A DNA stretch of 22,408 bases from a virus (IMGVR_UViG_3300035034_000360:1-22408), one strand, 5' to 3'; counted from the first letter of the stretch, positions 1-5,845 are shown. The notes: generated by a model from the sequence alone, not told the origin. Made by a program: numbers and translations.

Positions 1-1
1 A

Positions 2-541
2 CTATCAGTTGCAAACGCCTCACTTGGTGAGATGAAAAACGTGACTGAAATAGCAAACGCTTTAGCAACCGTAATCCTAGATAGAAACCTGTCAATGGAC
101 ATCGGGAATAAGCGTTATGTTTTTGTTGAAGGCTGGCAATTGGCTGGGGCATACTTTGGCATTGTGCCGATTATAAAGTCGCTTGAGCAAATGGAAACCC
201 CAGACGACACTATCAAGTATCGTGCTGAAGTTCAGCTAAGAAATGTCAAGACTGACGTAGTAGTTGGGTTCGGTGTAGCCATATGTACGAACAAGGAAAA
301 AGGCAAGACCGACTTTGACGAGTTCGCAGTAGCGTCAATGGCGCAGACACGTGCCGTTGGTAAGGCGTACCGCCTGACACTAGGTTGGGTTGTAAGACTG
401 GCTGGCTATGAAGGCACACCAGTAGAAGAAATGGACGGCAGTGAAAAAGTATCAACTACACAAGCAACCGATGAAGACAAAACTAAGGCTTTTGCTGAAG
501 CAAAGGCTAGAAGGAATGGAGCAGAAAATGGCAACGAATAA
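2..541 (+). CDS. Single-strand annealing-like recombination protein (5' incomplete)
   Basis: The frame is open from base 2 to the stop at 541, so the gene probably starts left of the window; an ATG at 32 is the first internal candidate and would give 169 residues. Counting from that ATG, the core holds a 'VEGWQLAGAYFGIVPII' segment near residues 32-48 and an 'ASMAQTRAVGKAYRLTLGWV' segment followed by 'LAGYEGTP'. This combination is familiar from a conserved family in phages and archaea with EGW, SMAQTRA and LAGY-TPAEEM blocks, often found in recombination cassettes and suspected to be Rad52/ERF-like annealing proteins. The C-terminal 35 residues are charged and probably disordered. The next gene overlaps the 3' end. 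The family recognition is fairly good; the biochemical role is inference. Confidence 0.6.
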   Translation, partial: LSVANASLGEMKNVTEIANALATVILDRNLSMDIGNKRYVFVEGWQLAGAYFGIVPIIKSLEQMETPDDTIKYRAEVQLRNVKTDVVVGFGVAICTNKEKGKTDFDEFAVASMAQTRAVGKAYRLTLGWVVRLAGYEGTPVEEMDGSEKVSTTQATDEDKTKAFAEAKARRNGAENGNE

Positions 542-779
542 AGTTGACGAGAACGTGAAAGTGGTATACGTGCTAGACAGTGGTGAAGACTACAAGCTAG
601 GCACAGGACTTGCAGAGGTCTTTGAAGACGGCAGTATCACTATACCTACAGAGAATGGAACTATTCAAAAGCGAGCTGGCGAGTGGTTGACTTACCTCAC
701 ATTCAAAAAGGCAAGCAACACCATGTACACAAAGGCTGTGAAGCTTGCAAAAAAACGATACGGCAAGGACGCAAAGTAA
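528..779 (+). CDS. Small basic protein of unknown function
   Basis: This 83-residue frame begins at an ATG overlapping the previous gene by 14 bases, with a purine-rich AAGGAATGGAG stretch just upstream as ribosome binding site. A longer reading from an ATG at 441 would lie wholly inside the previous gene and was not chosen. The N-terminal half looks like beta strands (KVVYVLDSG, then SITIPTENGTI), and the last 25 residues are strongly basic (KAVKLAKKRYGKDAK), which would fit nucleic-acid binding, though that is inference. It sits between the annealing-like protein and another small gene in the same tight operon. No family is recognised. Confidence 0.7.
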   Translation: MATNKVDENVKVVYVLDSGEDYKLGTGLAEVFEDGSITIPTENGTIQKRAGEWLTYLTFKKASNTMYTKAVKLAKKRYGKDAK

Positions 780-1195
780 TGGCTACAATCACACTCGATA
801 CACAAGAGATTGCCCGACTATCAAAAGAGGGTGGCAAGTTTGCAATGAACGCAGAGTCCGAAGTTGCACTAGCACGCCTGTTGTTTATACGTGAAAAGAT
901 TGACGAGTTCATAACTGAAGCAAAAGCTGAGATTGAGAAGTCAGCACTTGACCTAGACAAAGACTTCACTGGCTTGAAGGGTGACAAGATAAAGGTTGAG
1001 TACCGTGCCTTTGGTGCTGAGTACAAAATAGCTGAAGACCCGAACCTTGTGCCTAGAGAGTTCATAAAGTCAAAGACAATGTACTCATTGGTGACTAGTG
1101 CAATCAAAGAACACCAGAAGAACACTGGTATGTTACCGATTGGCGTTGAAGCAGTTGAGCGCAAGAAACAAATCAGTATCAAGGCAATAGCCTAA
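779..1195 (+). CDS. Unknown protein with helical N-terminal half, recombination cassette
   Basis: This 138-residue protein starts at an ATG sharing bases with the preceding stop (TAATG), a sign of translational coupling. Residues 1-60 look like a long amphipathic helix or coiled coil (ARLLFIREKIDEFITEAKAEIEK). Residues 60-95 look like a small beta domain (DKIKVEYRAFGAEYKIAED). The C-terminus ends in a basic strand (VERKKQISIKAIA). Small helix-plus-beta proteins of this sort are common beside phage annealing proteins, and some are accessory or nuclease-inhibitor proteins, but no diagnostic motif is visible. The family is not recognised; only its reality as a gene and its place in the operon are well supported. 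Confidence 0.75.
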   Translation: MATITLDTQEIARLSKEGGKFAMNAESEVALARLLFIREKIDEFITEAKAEIEKSALDLDKDFTGLKGDKIKVEYRAFGAEYKIAEDPNLVPREFIKSKTMYSLVTSAIKEHQKNTGMLPIGVEAVERKKQISIKAIA

Positions 1196-1262
1196 TGACC
1201 AAAGAAAAAAATGCACAAGAAGTAGATAAATAATCGCTTGAAAAGAGAAAGAAATAACGGAA

Positions 1263-1739
1263 ATGAGTAACTATACAAAAGCAAACCGAGTTGAAAATCG
1301 CAAGAAATACCACCACCTAAATGAAGAAGAGTACCGCAAAATAAAGCTGTTGGCTGACGGCGGTATAAACGCAAAAACAATCTGTGAAGTAATGAACAGG
1401 TTATCGTCAACGGTGAAGGACATCAGTACCAGCAGTAGCTTTGAAGACTACAAACAAGGCATACGTCAGCGTCTTGCTGAGTCAAACATGCGAAAGCTTG
1501 AAAAACAGCTAGAGGCAGAGATAACCGCCTTGAACGATGACGTGCCAGTAGATGTAGCTGTTGAAGATACTCGCACCAGTGAGGGCGAAGCTCAAGAGGT
1601 TGCTAAAGAAGATAACAAACCACGCTCACACCAGTTCGTACAGTTTGAGCTATCAGACAAGAACCTTGACCAAATTGCACAGACTGTACTAAACAAGATT
1701 GAAGCAACGTACAAGCTCAAGAAACGGAGTCAAAAATAA
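1263..1739 (+). CDS. Putative helix-turn-helix protein with charged C-terminal region
   Basis: A 158-residue protein starts at an ATG preceded by a weak purine-rich leader (AGAAATAACGGAA). Residues 18-55 (LNEEEYRKIKLLADGGINAKTICEVMNRLSSTV, given here in part) have the shape of a homeodomain-like helix-turn-helix, with the turn near GGINAKT. This is followed by a helical stretch to about residue 90, an acidic low-complexity linker (DDVPVDVAVEDTRTSEGEAQE) and a basic C-terminus. A 67-base gap separates it from the previous gene. DNA-binding regulator or replication accessory are both possible; the helix-turn-helix call is a pattern judgement and no named family is recognised. Confidence 0.7.
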   Translation: MSNYTKANRVENRKKYHHLNEEEYRKIKLLADGGINAKTICEVMNRLSSTVKDISTSSSFEDYKQGIRQRLAESNMRKLEKQLEAEITALNDDVPVDVAVEDTRTSEGEAQEVAKEDNKPRSHQFVQFELSDKNLDQIAQTVLNKIEATYKLKKRSQK

Positions 1740-1972
1740 TGGCTGGCACACGAGCTGGAGGTATCAAAGCCTCACAAAAGAACCTTGAACGTGACCCAGA
1801 CTTTTACAACAAGATTGGCGCTATCGGTGGACGCAACGGACACACTGGCGGTTTCGCTAGTAATACAGTGTGCGATTGCCGACAGATACGTGGTATGCAC
1901 TTCAAGCAACAGTGCGCTGGTAAACGAGGCGGTGCGAAGAGCCGAAAAACTAAAGTCGATAAAACGGTGTAA
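1739..1972 (+). CDS. Small KGG/glycine-rich phage protein
   Basis: This 77-residue basic protein starts in a TAATG overlap with the preceding gene. It carries GGRNGHTGGFASN at residues 30-42 and CAGKRGGAKSRK at 59-70. This resembles small phage proteins built from 'KIGAKGGRNGHTGGFA ... GRKGGxxSRR' blocks related to the KGG repeat seen in stress-associated bacterial proteins; their function is not established. Unlike the copies I recall, the central part here holds three cysteines (45, 47, 59) and 'VCDCRQIRGMHF', which may form a metal site; that is inference. A second glycine-rich protein of similar flavour lies at 4567-4776. Confidence 0.72.
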   Translation: MAGTRAGGIKASQKNLERDPDFYNKIGAIGGRNGHTGGFASNTVCDCRQIRGMHFKQQCAGKRGGAKSRKTKVDKTV

Positions 1973-1973
1973 A

Positions 1974-2231
1974 ATGGTGTACATGATATTCAACGAGAAA
2001 AGACTACAAGCGCTGGTCAAACAGCAAGTCCGAGAAGTTTTAGAAGATGAAAATATACAACGCCGTATTGCTATGGAGTACCTAGTTGGACTCAAGCGAA
2101 GTAACCTGACACGCTTTCTTGAAGCGGTTGAGCTACGAAGGCAAAGTGACGACAAGCTGGCGAAGTTGGACAAGACTGACCCAGATGTTGACCACATATC
2201 AGAAACGATTGACGAACTAAAAGAAACCTAA
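1974..2231 (+). CDS. Small helical protein of unknown function
   Basis: An 85-residue frame begins at ATG 1974, two bases after the previous stop; a second in-frame ATG at 1983 is equally possible, since neither has a strong Shine-Dalgarno. The protein is almost entirely charged helix (EKRLQALVKQQVREVLEDEN, then MEYLVGLKRSNLTRFLEAVE), which suggests a coiled-coil or helical bundle. No catalytic motif or family is recognised. It is the last gene before a palindrome at 2234-2249 and a short gap, so it may end a translation-coupled group. Confidence 0.65.
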   Translation: MVYMIFNEKRLQALVKQQVREVLEDENIQRRIAMEYLVGLKRSNLTRFLEAVELRRQSDDKLAKLDKTDPDVDHISETIDELKET

Positions 2232-2233
2232 TT

Positions 2234-2249
2234 TACACGAAATCGTGTA
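2234..2249. promoter_or_regulatory. Perfect 7+7 palindrome, possible operator or short hairpin
   Basis: TACACGA-AA-TCGTGTA is an exact inverted repeat with a 2-base centre, lying in the 35-base gap between two genes and just upstream of a purine-rich ribosome binding site (GAGAAGAAGAAATG). As DNA it could be an operator for a dimeric repressor; as RNA it would form a 6-base-pair stem with an AAAT loop. There is no following T-tract, so it is not an intrinsic terminator. Confidence 0.4.
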
Positions 2250-2266
2250 GAAAGCGAGAAGAAGAA

Positions 2267-2662
2267 ATGGCAACGGAATACCCTATGGGAATGGAAGAGT
2301 CAATGTACCGAAAAACAATTGAAATAATCGCTAAAGACAGAAGCGTGCCAGAAGAAGATGTTGACGTTGATAAAGAAGGTTACATCACTATCAAAGGCAA
2401 GTTCGGAGTGCAGGGCAAAATCAAAGTAGAAGACATGACAAAAAGTAAAAGCCGTTTTGAAAAGATTGAAAAAGACGGCGAAACCTATATCAAAGCCAAA
2501 GACGTGAGAGATATGTTCTTGGAGTACAAGAAAATCAACGTTGAAGTAAACGAAGCCAGCCTTGAAGCGTTTGACCATATGATAAATCACATGCAGGAAA
2601 TGCGTGACGAACTTGGAAAGCTTGTAAAAAAGCACGCCGAAACAGACCCTATTGGACTGTAG
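2267..2662 (+). CDS. Unknown acidic/basic phage protein, 131 aa
   Basis: ATG 2267 follows a strong purine leader (GCGAGAAGAAGAA). Residues 30-60 look like beta strands (VDVDKEGYITIKGKFGVQG, then KIKVEDM), residues 60-75 are lysine-rich and residues 90-125 form a long helix (ASLEAFDHMINHMQEMRDEL). The stop overlaps the beginning of the promoter at 2664, so this gene closes the first transcription unit. No known family, signal peptide or membrane segment is seen. The coding call rests on an open frame, a good ribosome binding site and packing with its neighbours; function is unknown. Confidence 0.68.
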   Translation: MATEYPMGMEESMYRKTIEIIAKDRSVPEEDVDVDKEGYITIKGKFGVQGKIKVEDMTKSKSRFEKIEKDGETYIKAKDVRDMFLEYKKINVEVNEASLEAFDHMINHMQEMRDELGKLVKKHAETDPIGL

Positions 2663-2663
2663 C

Positions 2664-2692
2664 TTGACACCATAAAGCACGTATGTTATAAT
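2664..2692 (+). promoter_or_regulatory. Consensus sigma70 promoter P1
   Basis: TTGACA at 2664-2669 and TATAAT at 2687-2692 are both perfect consensus hexamers separated by the optimal 17 bases, with TG one base before the -10 (extended -10). The spacer includes CATAAAGCACGT, also present in the spacer of the promoter at 4887. It would drive the gene at 2732 and those after it. Confidence 0.88.
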
Positions 2693-2731
2693 CAGGGTAG
2701 GAATAAAAACGGAATGGAATAGGAGCATAAA

Positions 2732-3181
2732 ATGCCAGACAAAGAAAAACAGACTTGTACGTGCGATACGTGTGGACACACACACGTTGTAAGCCCACGT
2801 AAGATACACGTAACCAAAGACATGGTTCGTGGGTTGGTTGAAGTGTACAAACACTGTGAGAGCAAGCGAGATTGGCACTTCACACGAAAAGAAGTAAAGC
2901 CGTTGTTTGCTGGTAGCGAAACATTGACCGCAACCTTCGGCAACTGGGTGTACTTTGGTGGCTTGCTATTCAAGCCCGAAGGCAAGCGTGGACACTGGGG
3001 CATGAACATGGAGCGCACCAAGAACTTTTTACTGGGCGACCTGTTGATACCAGACTACGTAGTGAAAGACCCTGTGACTAAAGAAGTGACACAGAGCCTC
3101 AGCCGTGTGAGCGTGAAGAGTGTGAAGGGCGTAGGGGCATTTTTAGACGATGACGGCAATTATGTCGTGGAGTACCTATGA
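2732..3181 (+). CDS. Zinc-finger-like conserved phage protein, 149 aa
   Basis: ATG 2732 has an excellent AGGAG ribosome binding site (2721-2725) and is the first gene after promoter P1. The N-terminus holds a Cys/His cluster (Cys9, Cys11, Cys14, His16, His18) suitable for binding zinc. Residues 45-110 (RDWHFTRKEVKPLF, FGNWVYFGGLLFKP, GHWGMNMERTKNFL) resemble a hypothetical phage protein in which aromatic strands are followed by a 'G-H-x-G-x-N-x-x-R-x-x-x-F' block. Its molecular function is not known to me. The stop at 3181 precedes the nuclease start at 3231. A role in DNA or RNA handling is inference from the metal cluster. Confidence 0.75.
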   Translation: MPDKEKQTCTCDTCGHTHVVSPRKIHVTKDMVRGLVEVYKHCESKRDWHFTRKEVKPLFAGSETLTATFGNWVYFGGLLFKPEGKRGHWGMNMERTKNFLLGDLLIPDYVVKDPVTKEVTQSLSRVSVKSVKGVGAFLDDDGNYVVEYL

Positions 3182-3230
3182 TAAACCTCTGCTTACATAT
3201 ACTGGGCTGGAAAGAGGGAGAGAAGTCAGC

Positions 3231-3815
3231 ATGAAACTAAAACTCTCATACAGCGTCATAAACCTATGGCTCAAAGGTCAGACCAGCGAAGCAATCGAAG
3301 CCTTGAACGGACACTGGCAACCACCAAACGAGTATATGCTCGCTGGCATAAAGTTGCATAAAGAGTGGGAGCAAGAGGTTCAAGTAACTGGCAACCTACC
3401 CACCGTGTTCAGTTCAACCCCGATAAAGAACCCCCAGACTGAGAAATACCACAAGAAGCAGATACTTGATTGGCTATGGCTGAGTGGTATCGTTGACTTG
3501 CAGTATGAAAACGAAGCTGGAAAGACGGTGCTGGTTGACTACAAGAGCGGTAAAGGTACAGCTAACAGCTACACTAACAGCCTTCAAGCGCCCCTGTATA
3601 AAATACTCGTGCCTGAAGCAAACATGTTTCGATACTTGTGCTACAACCAGTACAACGAAAAAGTGACGAGTAGCTTTATGCACCTTACTGACGAAACGCT
3701 GGACAAAGCCCTTGAGAAGCTGATTAGCGTGGCTTGTGATATACGTGCCACGTTGGAGCAAATGGGCTATGAAGACTTTGACAACGTAAACAAAAGCTCA
3801 AGGAGCAAGAAATAA
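3231..3815 (+). CDS. PD-(D/E)XK nuclease, Cas4/RecB-like
   Basis: A 194-residue protein with the signature order of the RecB/Cas4 nuclease fold. It opens with SYSVINLWLKG (residues 6-16), the 'S-x-S' opening helix, then has His43 in GIKLHKEWE, Asp89 in SGIVDL, Asp103-x-Lys105 in VLVDYKSG and Gln119/Tyr123 in LQAPLYK, the motif IV helix. Such enzymes cut or resect DNA, with metal held by the Asp/Glu residues and lysine assisting catalysis. I see no four-cysteine iron-sulfur cluster as in Cas4, only single cysteines near residues 166 and 177. ATG 3231 was chosen for its upstream GAGGGAG; the frame stays open to an earlier ATG at 3150, inside the previous gene. It may act with the annealing-like protein in phage recombination. 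Confidence 0.85.
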   Translation: MKLKLSYSVINLWLKGQTSEAIEALNGHWQPPNEYMLAGIKLHKEWEQEVQVTGNLPTVFSSTPIKNPQTEKYHKKQILDWLWLSGIVDLQYENEAGKTVLVDYKSGKGTANSYTNSLQAPLYKILVPEANMFRYLCYNQYNEKVTSSFMHLTDETLDKALEKLISVACDIRATLEQMGYEDFDNVNKSSRSKK

Positions 3816-4081
3816 TGGGTGCTATGCTAAGCAACAACAACGGTTCGTACGCCAGCAAACACGTTACTCCTGACACAAACGGACTAGGTGAATACTCAGA
3901 CCGTGAACTTGTGGCAGAACTGGTGGTACGTGGTGTCATTGCAAAGATAATCACACCTATACAAATCAGAGTACAGAGAAGTGATGACTATGAGCCTGTT
4001 GACCAGAGAGTTTACTTGGAAAATAATCTAAAGTCAAAACAACTGTCAATAGTAAATCACATATTGCGAGGTGAAAAATAA
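3815..4081 (+). CDS. Small protein of unknown function, 88 aa
   Basis: The ATG at 3815 shares its A with the preceding stop (TAATG), implying translational coupling to the nuclease. The N-terminal 25 residues are Asn/Ser/Gly-rich and probably flexible. Residues 27-60 (YSDRELVAELVVRGVIAKII, then TPIQIRVQR) suggest one helix followed by strands, and the C-terminus is a basic helix. No motif or family is recognised. Its stop also overlaps the next start (TAATG), so it is embedded in one polycistronic message. Confidence 0.7.
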   Translation: MGAMLSNNNGSYASKHVTPDTNGLGEYSDRELVAELVVRGVIAKIITPIQIRVQRSDDYEPVDQRVYLENNLKSKQLSIVNHILRGEK

Positions 4082-4353
4082 TGTTTGACGGCACAATTTT
4101 TGAAACAAGCGTGAAGAAATGGGATTACGAACAGCAAGCCTACTCACCGCACGAAAGTCCTGAAAGTTGGGTAACACCACTGACCTGTCTTGATATGGAG
4201 TTGGTAATCAATTGTATCAACTGTGGTAAAGAGATTGACTTTGGTAGCACTTACACATCTCAGGTGTATCACAACAGTTACGGTATGGGCTACAACGTCT
4301 GTACTGACTGTCACGAAGCTGAGATAAAAGAAAGGTCACGACATGGCAAGTAG
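4081..4353 (+). CDS. Zinc-ribbon protein of unknown function, 90 aa
   Basis: The protein starts in a TAATG overlap. Two CxxC knuckles, Cys45-x2-Cys48 and Cys74-x2-Cys77, are 25 residues apart (INCGKEIDFG ... NVCTDCHEAE), typical of a treble-clef or zinc-ribbon fold that binds one zinc. The first 40 residues are aromatic and acidic with no motif seen. Small zinc-ribbon proteins are common in phage early regions, where they may bind nucleic acid or host proteins; the partner here is unknown. Its end overlaps the membrane protein gene by 11 bases. Confidence 0.75.
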   Translation: MFDGTIFETSVKKWDYEQQAYSPHESPESWVTPLTCLDMELVINCINCGKEIDFGSTYTSQVYHNSYGMGYNVCTDCHEAEIKERSRHGK

Positions 4354-4567
4354 CGACAAGCAACTTACTCGAAAAGCCACAATACGTGTGTACATCAACC
4401 TCTTGCTCACACTGGCTATGATTGTGTTCACGATATACACTATCGTTGAAGGCGCTGACCCACGAACTATGTGGCTATGGCTATGGGTGATAGTGTTGTG
4501 GTTCTTGGGAGTACCGACAGAAGAAGAAACTGAAGCAGTAAAAAATTATTATGAAAGGAAAAAATAA
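4343..4567 (+). CDS. Two-helix membrane protein, 74 aa
   Basis: ATG 4343 overlaps the previous gene and follows an AAAGG ribosome binding site at about 4331. Residues 16-35 (VYINLLLTLAMIVFTIYTIV) and 42-57 (TMWLWLWVIVLWFLGV) are hydrophobic and should span the membrane, joined by a short polar turn (EGADPR). The N-terminus is basic and the C-terminus charged. A holin has this size and topology, but there is no endolysin nearby and the position among early genes argues against lysis. Superinfection exclusion or another envelope role is equally possible. Confidence 0.72.
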   Translation: MASSDKQLTRKATIRVYINLLLTLAMIVFTIYTIVEGADPRTMWLWLWVIVLWFLGVPTEEETEAVKNYYERKK

Positions 4568-4776
4568 TGACTGAACAAGAAAAGAAGCCAAGAGGCTGGA
4601 ACTTTAGAAAAGGTAGCAAAGACGCTCCAACCGCACAGGAGCTTGCAGGGCGAGGCAAAATTGGTGGACGTGTTGGTGGACTCGCTAAAGTGCCGAAGGG
4701 CTTTGCTGACGTTGACGTGCAGGCTAGTGCGCAACTATCACGCAAGTTAGCTGAAGCCGAACGAGCCAAGAAATAG
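4567..4776 (+). CDS. Small glycine/lysine-rich protein, KGG-like
   Basis: This 69-residue protein starts in a TAATG overlap with the membrane protein. It is basic and contains GRGKIGGRVGGLAKVPKGFA at residues 28-47, resembling the glycine-repeat phage proteins also seen at 1739. The C-terminal third is an alanine-rich helix (VQASAQLSRKLAEAERAKK). Function is unknown; nucleic-acid binding is possible from the composition. Its TAG stop is only two bases before the tmRNA-like RNA at 4779, so that RNA is probably released from the same transcript by processing. Confidence 0.7.
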   Translation: MTEQEKKPRGWNFRKGSKDAPTAQELAGRGKIGGRVGGLAKVPKGFADVDVQASAQLSRKLAEAERAKK

Positions 4777-4778
4777 TT

Positions 4779-4881
4779 GGGGCTGAAATAGTATCGACTT
4801 CTAGTGAAGTGGGCAAACGGCTCAAAGACAACCACGAAGTAGCTAGAAAGGACGTGGGCGCAATACCCACCAGCTCCACCA
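4779..4881 (+). ncRNA. Compact tmRNA-like RNA with encoded CCA (103 nt)
   Basis: Both ends match tmRNA. The 5' end GGGGCTG (4779-4785) pairs over 7 positions with CAGCTCC (4871-4877), including a G3.U70 wobble (4781/4875) and discriminator A73, the identity elements for alanyl-tRNA synthetase; CCA is encoded (4879-4881). After the 5' strand comes a D-loop-like stretch ending ATCGAC (4793-4798), as in tmRNA. GGAC (4850-4853) directly precedes the T stem GTGGG/CCCAC (4854-4858/4866-4870). CTTCTAG (4798-4804) pairs with CTAGAA(A)G (4843-4850), standing for helix H2. The remaining loop could encode GCA AAC GGC TCA AAG ACA ACC ACG AAG TAG (4813-4842). Oddities: only 103 nt against the usual 300-400, no room for four pseudoknots, and a T-loop (CGCAATA) lacking the canonical TT. 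It could be a minimal tmRNA, a tRNA-like decoy or a decayed gene. Confidence 0.72.
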
Positions 4882-4886
4882 AAAGC

Positions 4887-4915
4887 TTGACACATAAAGC
4901 ACGTTGTGCTATATT
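4887..4915 (+). promoter_or_regulatory. Sigma70 promoter P2, near-duplicate of P1
   Basis: TTGACA at 4887-4892, a 17-base spacer and TATATT at 4910-4915 preceded by TGC (extended -10). The spacer contains CATAAAGCACGT, shared with P1 at 2664, and AGCAC-GTT-GTGCT (4898-4910), a 5+5 inverted repeat overlapping the -10. It starts six bases after the tmRNA-like RNA and would drive the gene at 4960 onwards. Confidence 0.85.
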
Positions 4916-4959
4916 GATAAGGTAACAAAACAAAAGCACCGAAAGGAAGAACGGAACGT

Positions 4960-5211
4960 ATGGAATACGAACAGACAAAACCAAAAAAATATAACCAAAT
5001 CAAAATAAAAAAGAACGGAACAAAAATGTTTTTCATCAAAGTAAACACCAAGAAGACCAAAGCTAAAGAAACCTATGGTAAAGCAAAAGCCGAACACAAG
5101 GCTGAAATCAAAAAGCTGAAGGCTACAATAAAATCAGCCAAAGGCGACATCAAACGGCACAAGCTGTTGAAGAACCAAGCGAAGACAATTTATAAACTTG
5201 CTAAAGTATAG
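4960..5211 (+). CDS. Lysine-rich coiled-coil protein, 83 aa
   Basis: ATG 4960 follows GAAAGGAAGAACGG and is the first gene after promoter P2. Lysine makes up roughly a third of the residues. Residues 35-83 form a continuous amphipathic helix (KAEHKAEIKKLKATIKSAKG and onward), and the N-terminus is a basic beta-like segment. Such a composition fits a DNA-, RNA- or ribosome-binding protein, but no family is recognised. It is the immediate downstream neighbour of the tmRNA-like RNA, so a link to RNA function is an open possibility with no direct support. Confidence 0.7.
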   Translation: MEYEQTKPKKYNQIKIKKNGTKMFFIKVNTKKTKAKETYGKAKAEHKAEIKKLKATIKSAKGDIKRHKLLKNQAKTIYKLAKV

Positions 5212-5238
5212 CAATAACAACGGAACGGAGAGAACAAA

Positions 5239-5562
5239 GTGGAAGGTTTGAAAAGAAGTGATGACAAAGATTTTAGACGAGCGCAGTTTTACTTTGCTGA
5301 ACACTCAAAGACCAAGACCGCAAGTTACGGGACAGCACTCTCTTTACACGTCAGGTACTTGAAAGATGATGACGCTGACCTTACGGTTGTTGTTGGTAAC
5401 AACTACAAAAGAAGCGTGCCGTACTGGGAATACGGCGGTGAGTGGGCAACGCAGTTTGAAGACCTTGAACACTACCTACTTGATAACGGTATTCAACATG
5501 GCGATACTGCTGAGTTGCTATATCAGGGTTTAGTGTATAATGAAAATAAAATAAGGAAGTAA
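5239..5562 (+). CDS. Unknown phage protein, 107 aa (GTG start)
   Basis: The frame starts at GTG 5239, with CGGAG nine bases upstream as ribosome binding site. The sequence alternates strands (TALSLHVRYL, ADLTVVVGN) with an acidic C-terminal helix (EWATQFEDLEHYLLDNGIQ), suggesting a small compact alpha/beta protein. No catalytic residues or known family are recognised. It lies 27 bases after the lysine-rich protein and eight before the next gene, in the unit driven by promoter P2. Confidence 0.68.
   Translation: MEGLKRSDDKDFRRAQFYFAEHSKTKTASYGTALSLHVRYLKDDDADLTVVVGNNYKRSVPYWEYGGEWATQFEDLEHYLLDNGIQHGDTAELLYQGLVYNENKIRK
5515..5541 (+). promoter_or_regulatory. Possible promoter inside the 3' end of the preceding gene
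   Basis: TATAAT (5536-5541) is a perfect -10, with TTGCTA (5515-5520) as a partial -35 at a short 15-base spacing. It lies within coding sequence, so it may be chance. If active, it would reinforce the gene at 5570 and the ParB-like gene. Confidence 0.35.
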
Positions 5563-5569
5563 TAGCAAA

Positions 5570-5845
5570 ATGGACTCAAACAACAAACACGCTGAAAGAG
5601 AATATGGCAAACCGATACCAGACTTCCCGAAGTTTTGCAGGTTGTGTGGGGGCGCTATGGACGCTATTGAGTCCGATGTTATTGCCTACGATATCTTTAC
5701 TAAGGAACCACGAACGACAAAGTACCTGTACGCTTGTCGCAGAAGCCTTGAACACACAAAGCTTGTGGTAGTTGATACACCAGCACGCAAGTTTAGAGCA
5801 GTGATACGTGAAGACCGCTTTGACGAAAGCCGTGTACGGCGCTGA
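5570..5845 (+). CDS. Small cysteine-containing protein, partial zinc knuckle, 91 aa
   Basis: ATG 5570 follows AAGGAAGTAATAGCAAA. Residues 20-30 contain CRLCGG (Cys23, Cys26) and residues 56-62 contain Cys56 and His62 (YACRRSLEH), which together could complete a zinc site of the CxxC...CxxxxxH kind. The C-terminal 25 residues are basic (ARKFRAVIREDRFDESRVRR). The domain is too small and divergent to name. It lies 24 bases before the ParB-like gene, apparently in the same transcript. Confidence 0.7.
   Translation: MDSNNKHAEREYGKPIPDFPKFCRLCGGAMDAIESDVIAYDIFTKEPRTTKYLYACRRSLEHTKLVVVDTPARKFRAVIREDRFDESRVRR

Noticed and set aside
1195-1233. A 12-codon ORF in TAATG overlap after the gene ending at 1195
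   Set aside because: Too short to support; its stop is followed by unrelated gap sequence and it shows no motif.
4343-4567. Holin identity for the two-helix membrane protein
   Set aside because: Topology fits, but no endolysin or spanin gene is adjacent and the gene sits among early genes, so only a membrane location is claimed.
4866-4881. Phage attachment site (attP) derived from the 3' end of a host tmRNA gene
   Set aside because: Many integrases use tmRNA 3' ends, so this remains a minor alternative. But the 5' acceptor strand, D-loop segment, H2-like helix and GGAC before the T stem are also present, which an attP core would not need, and no integrase is nearby.
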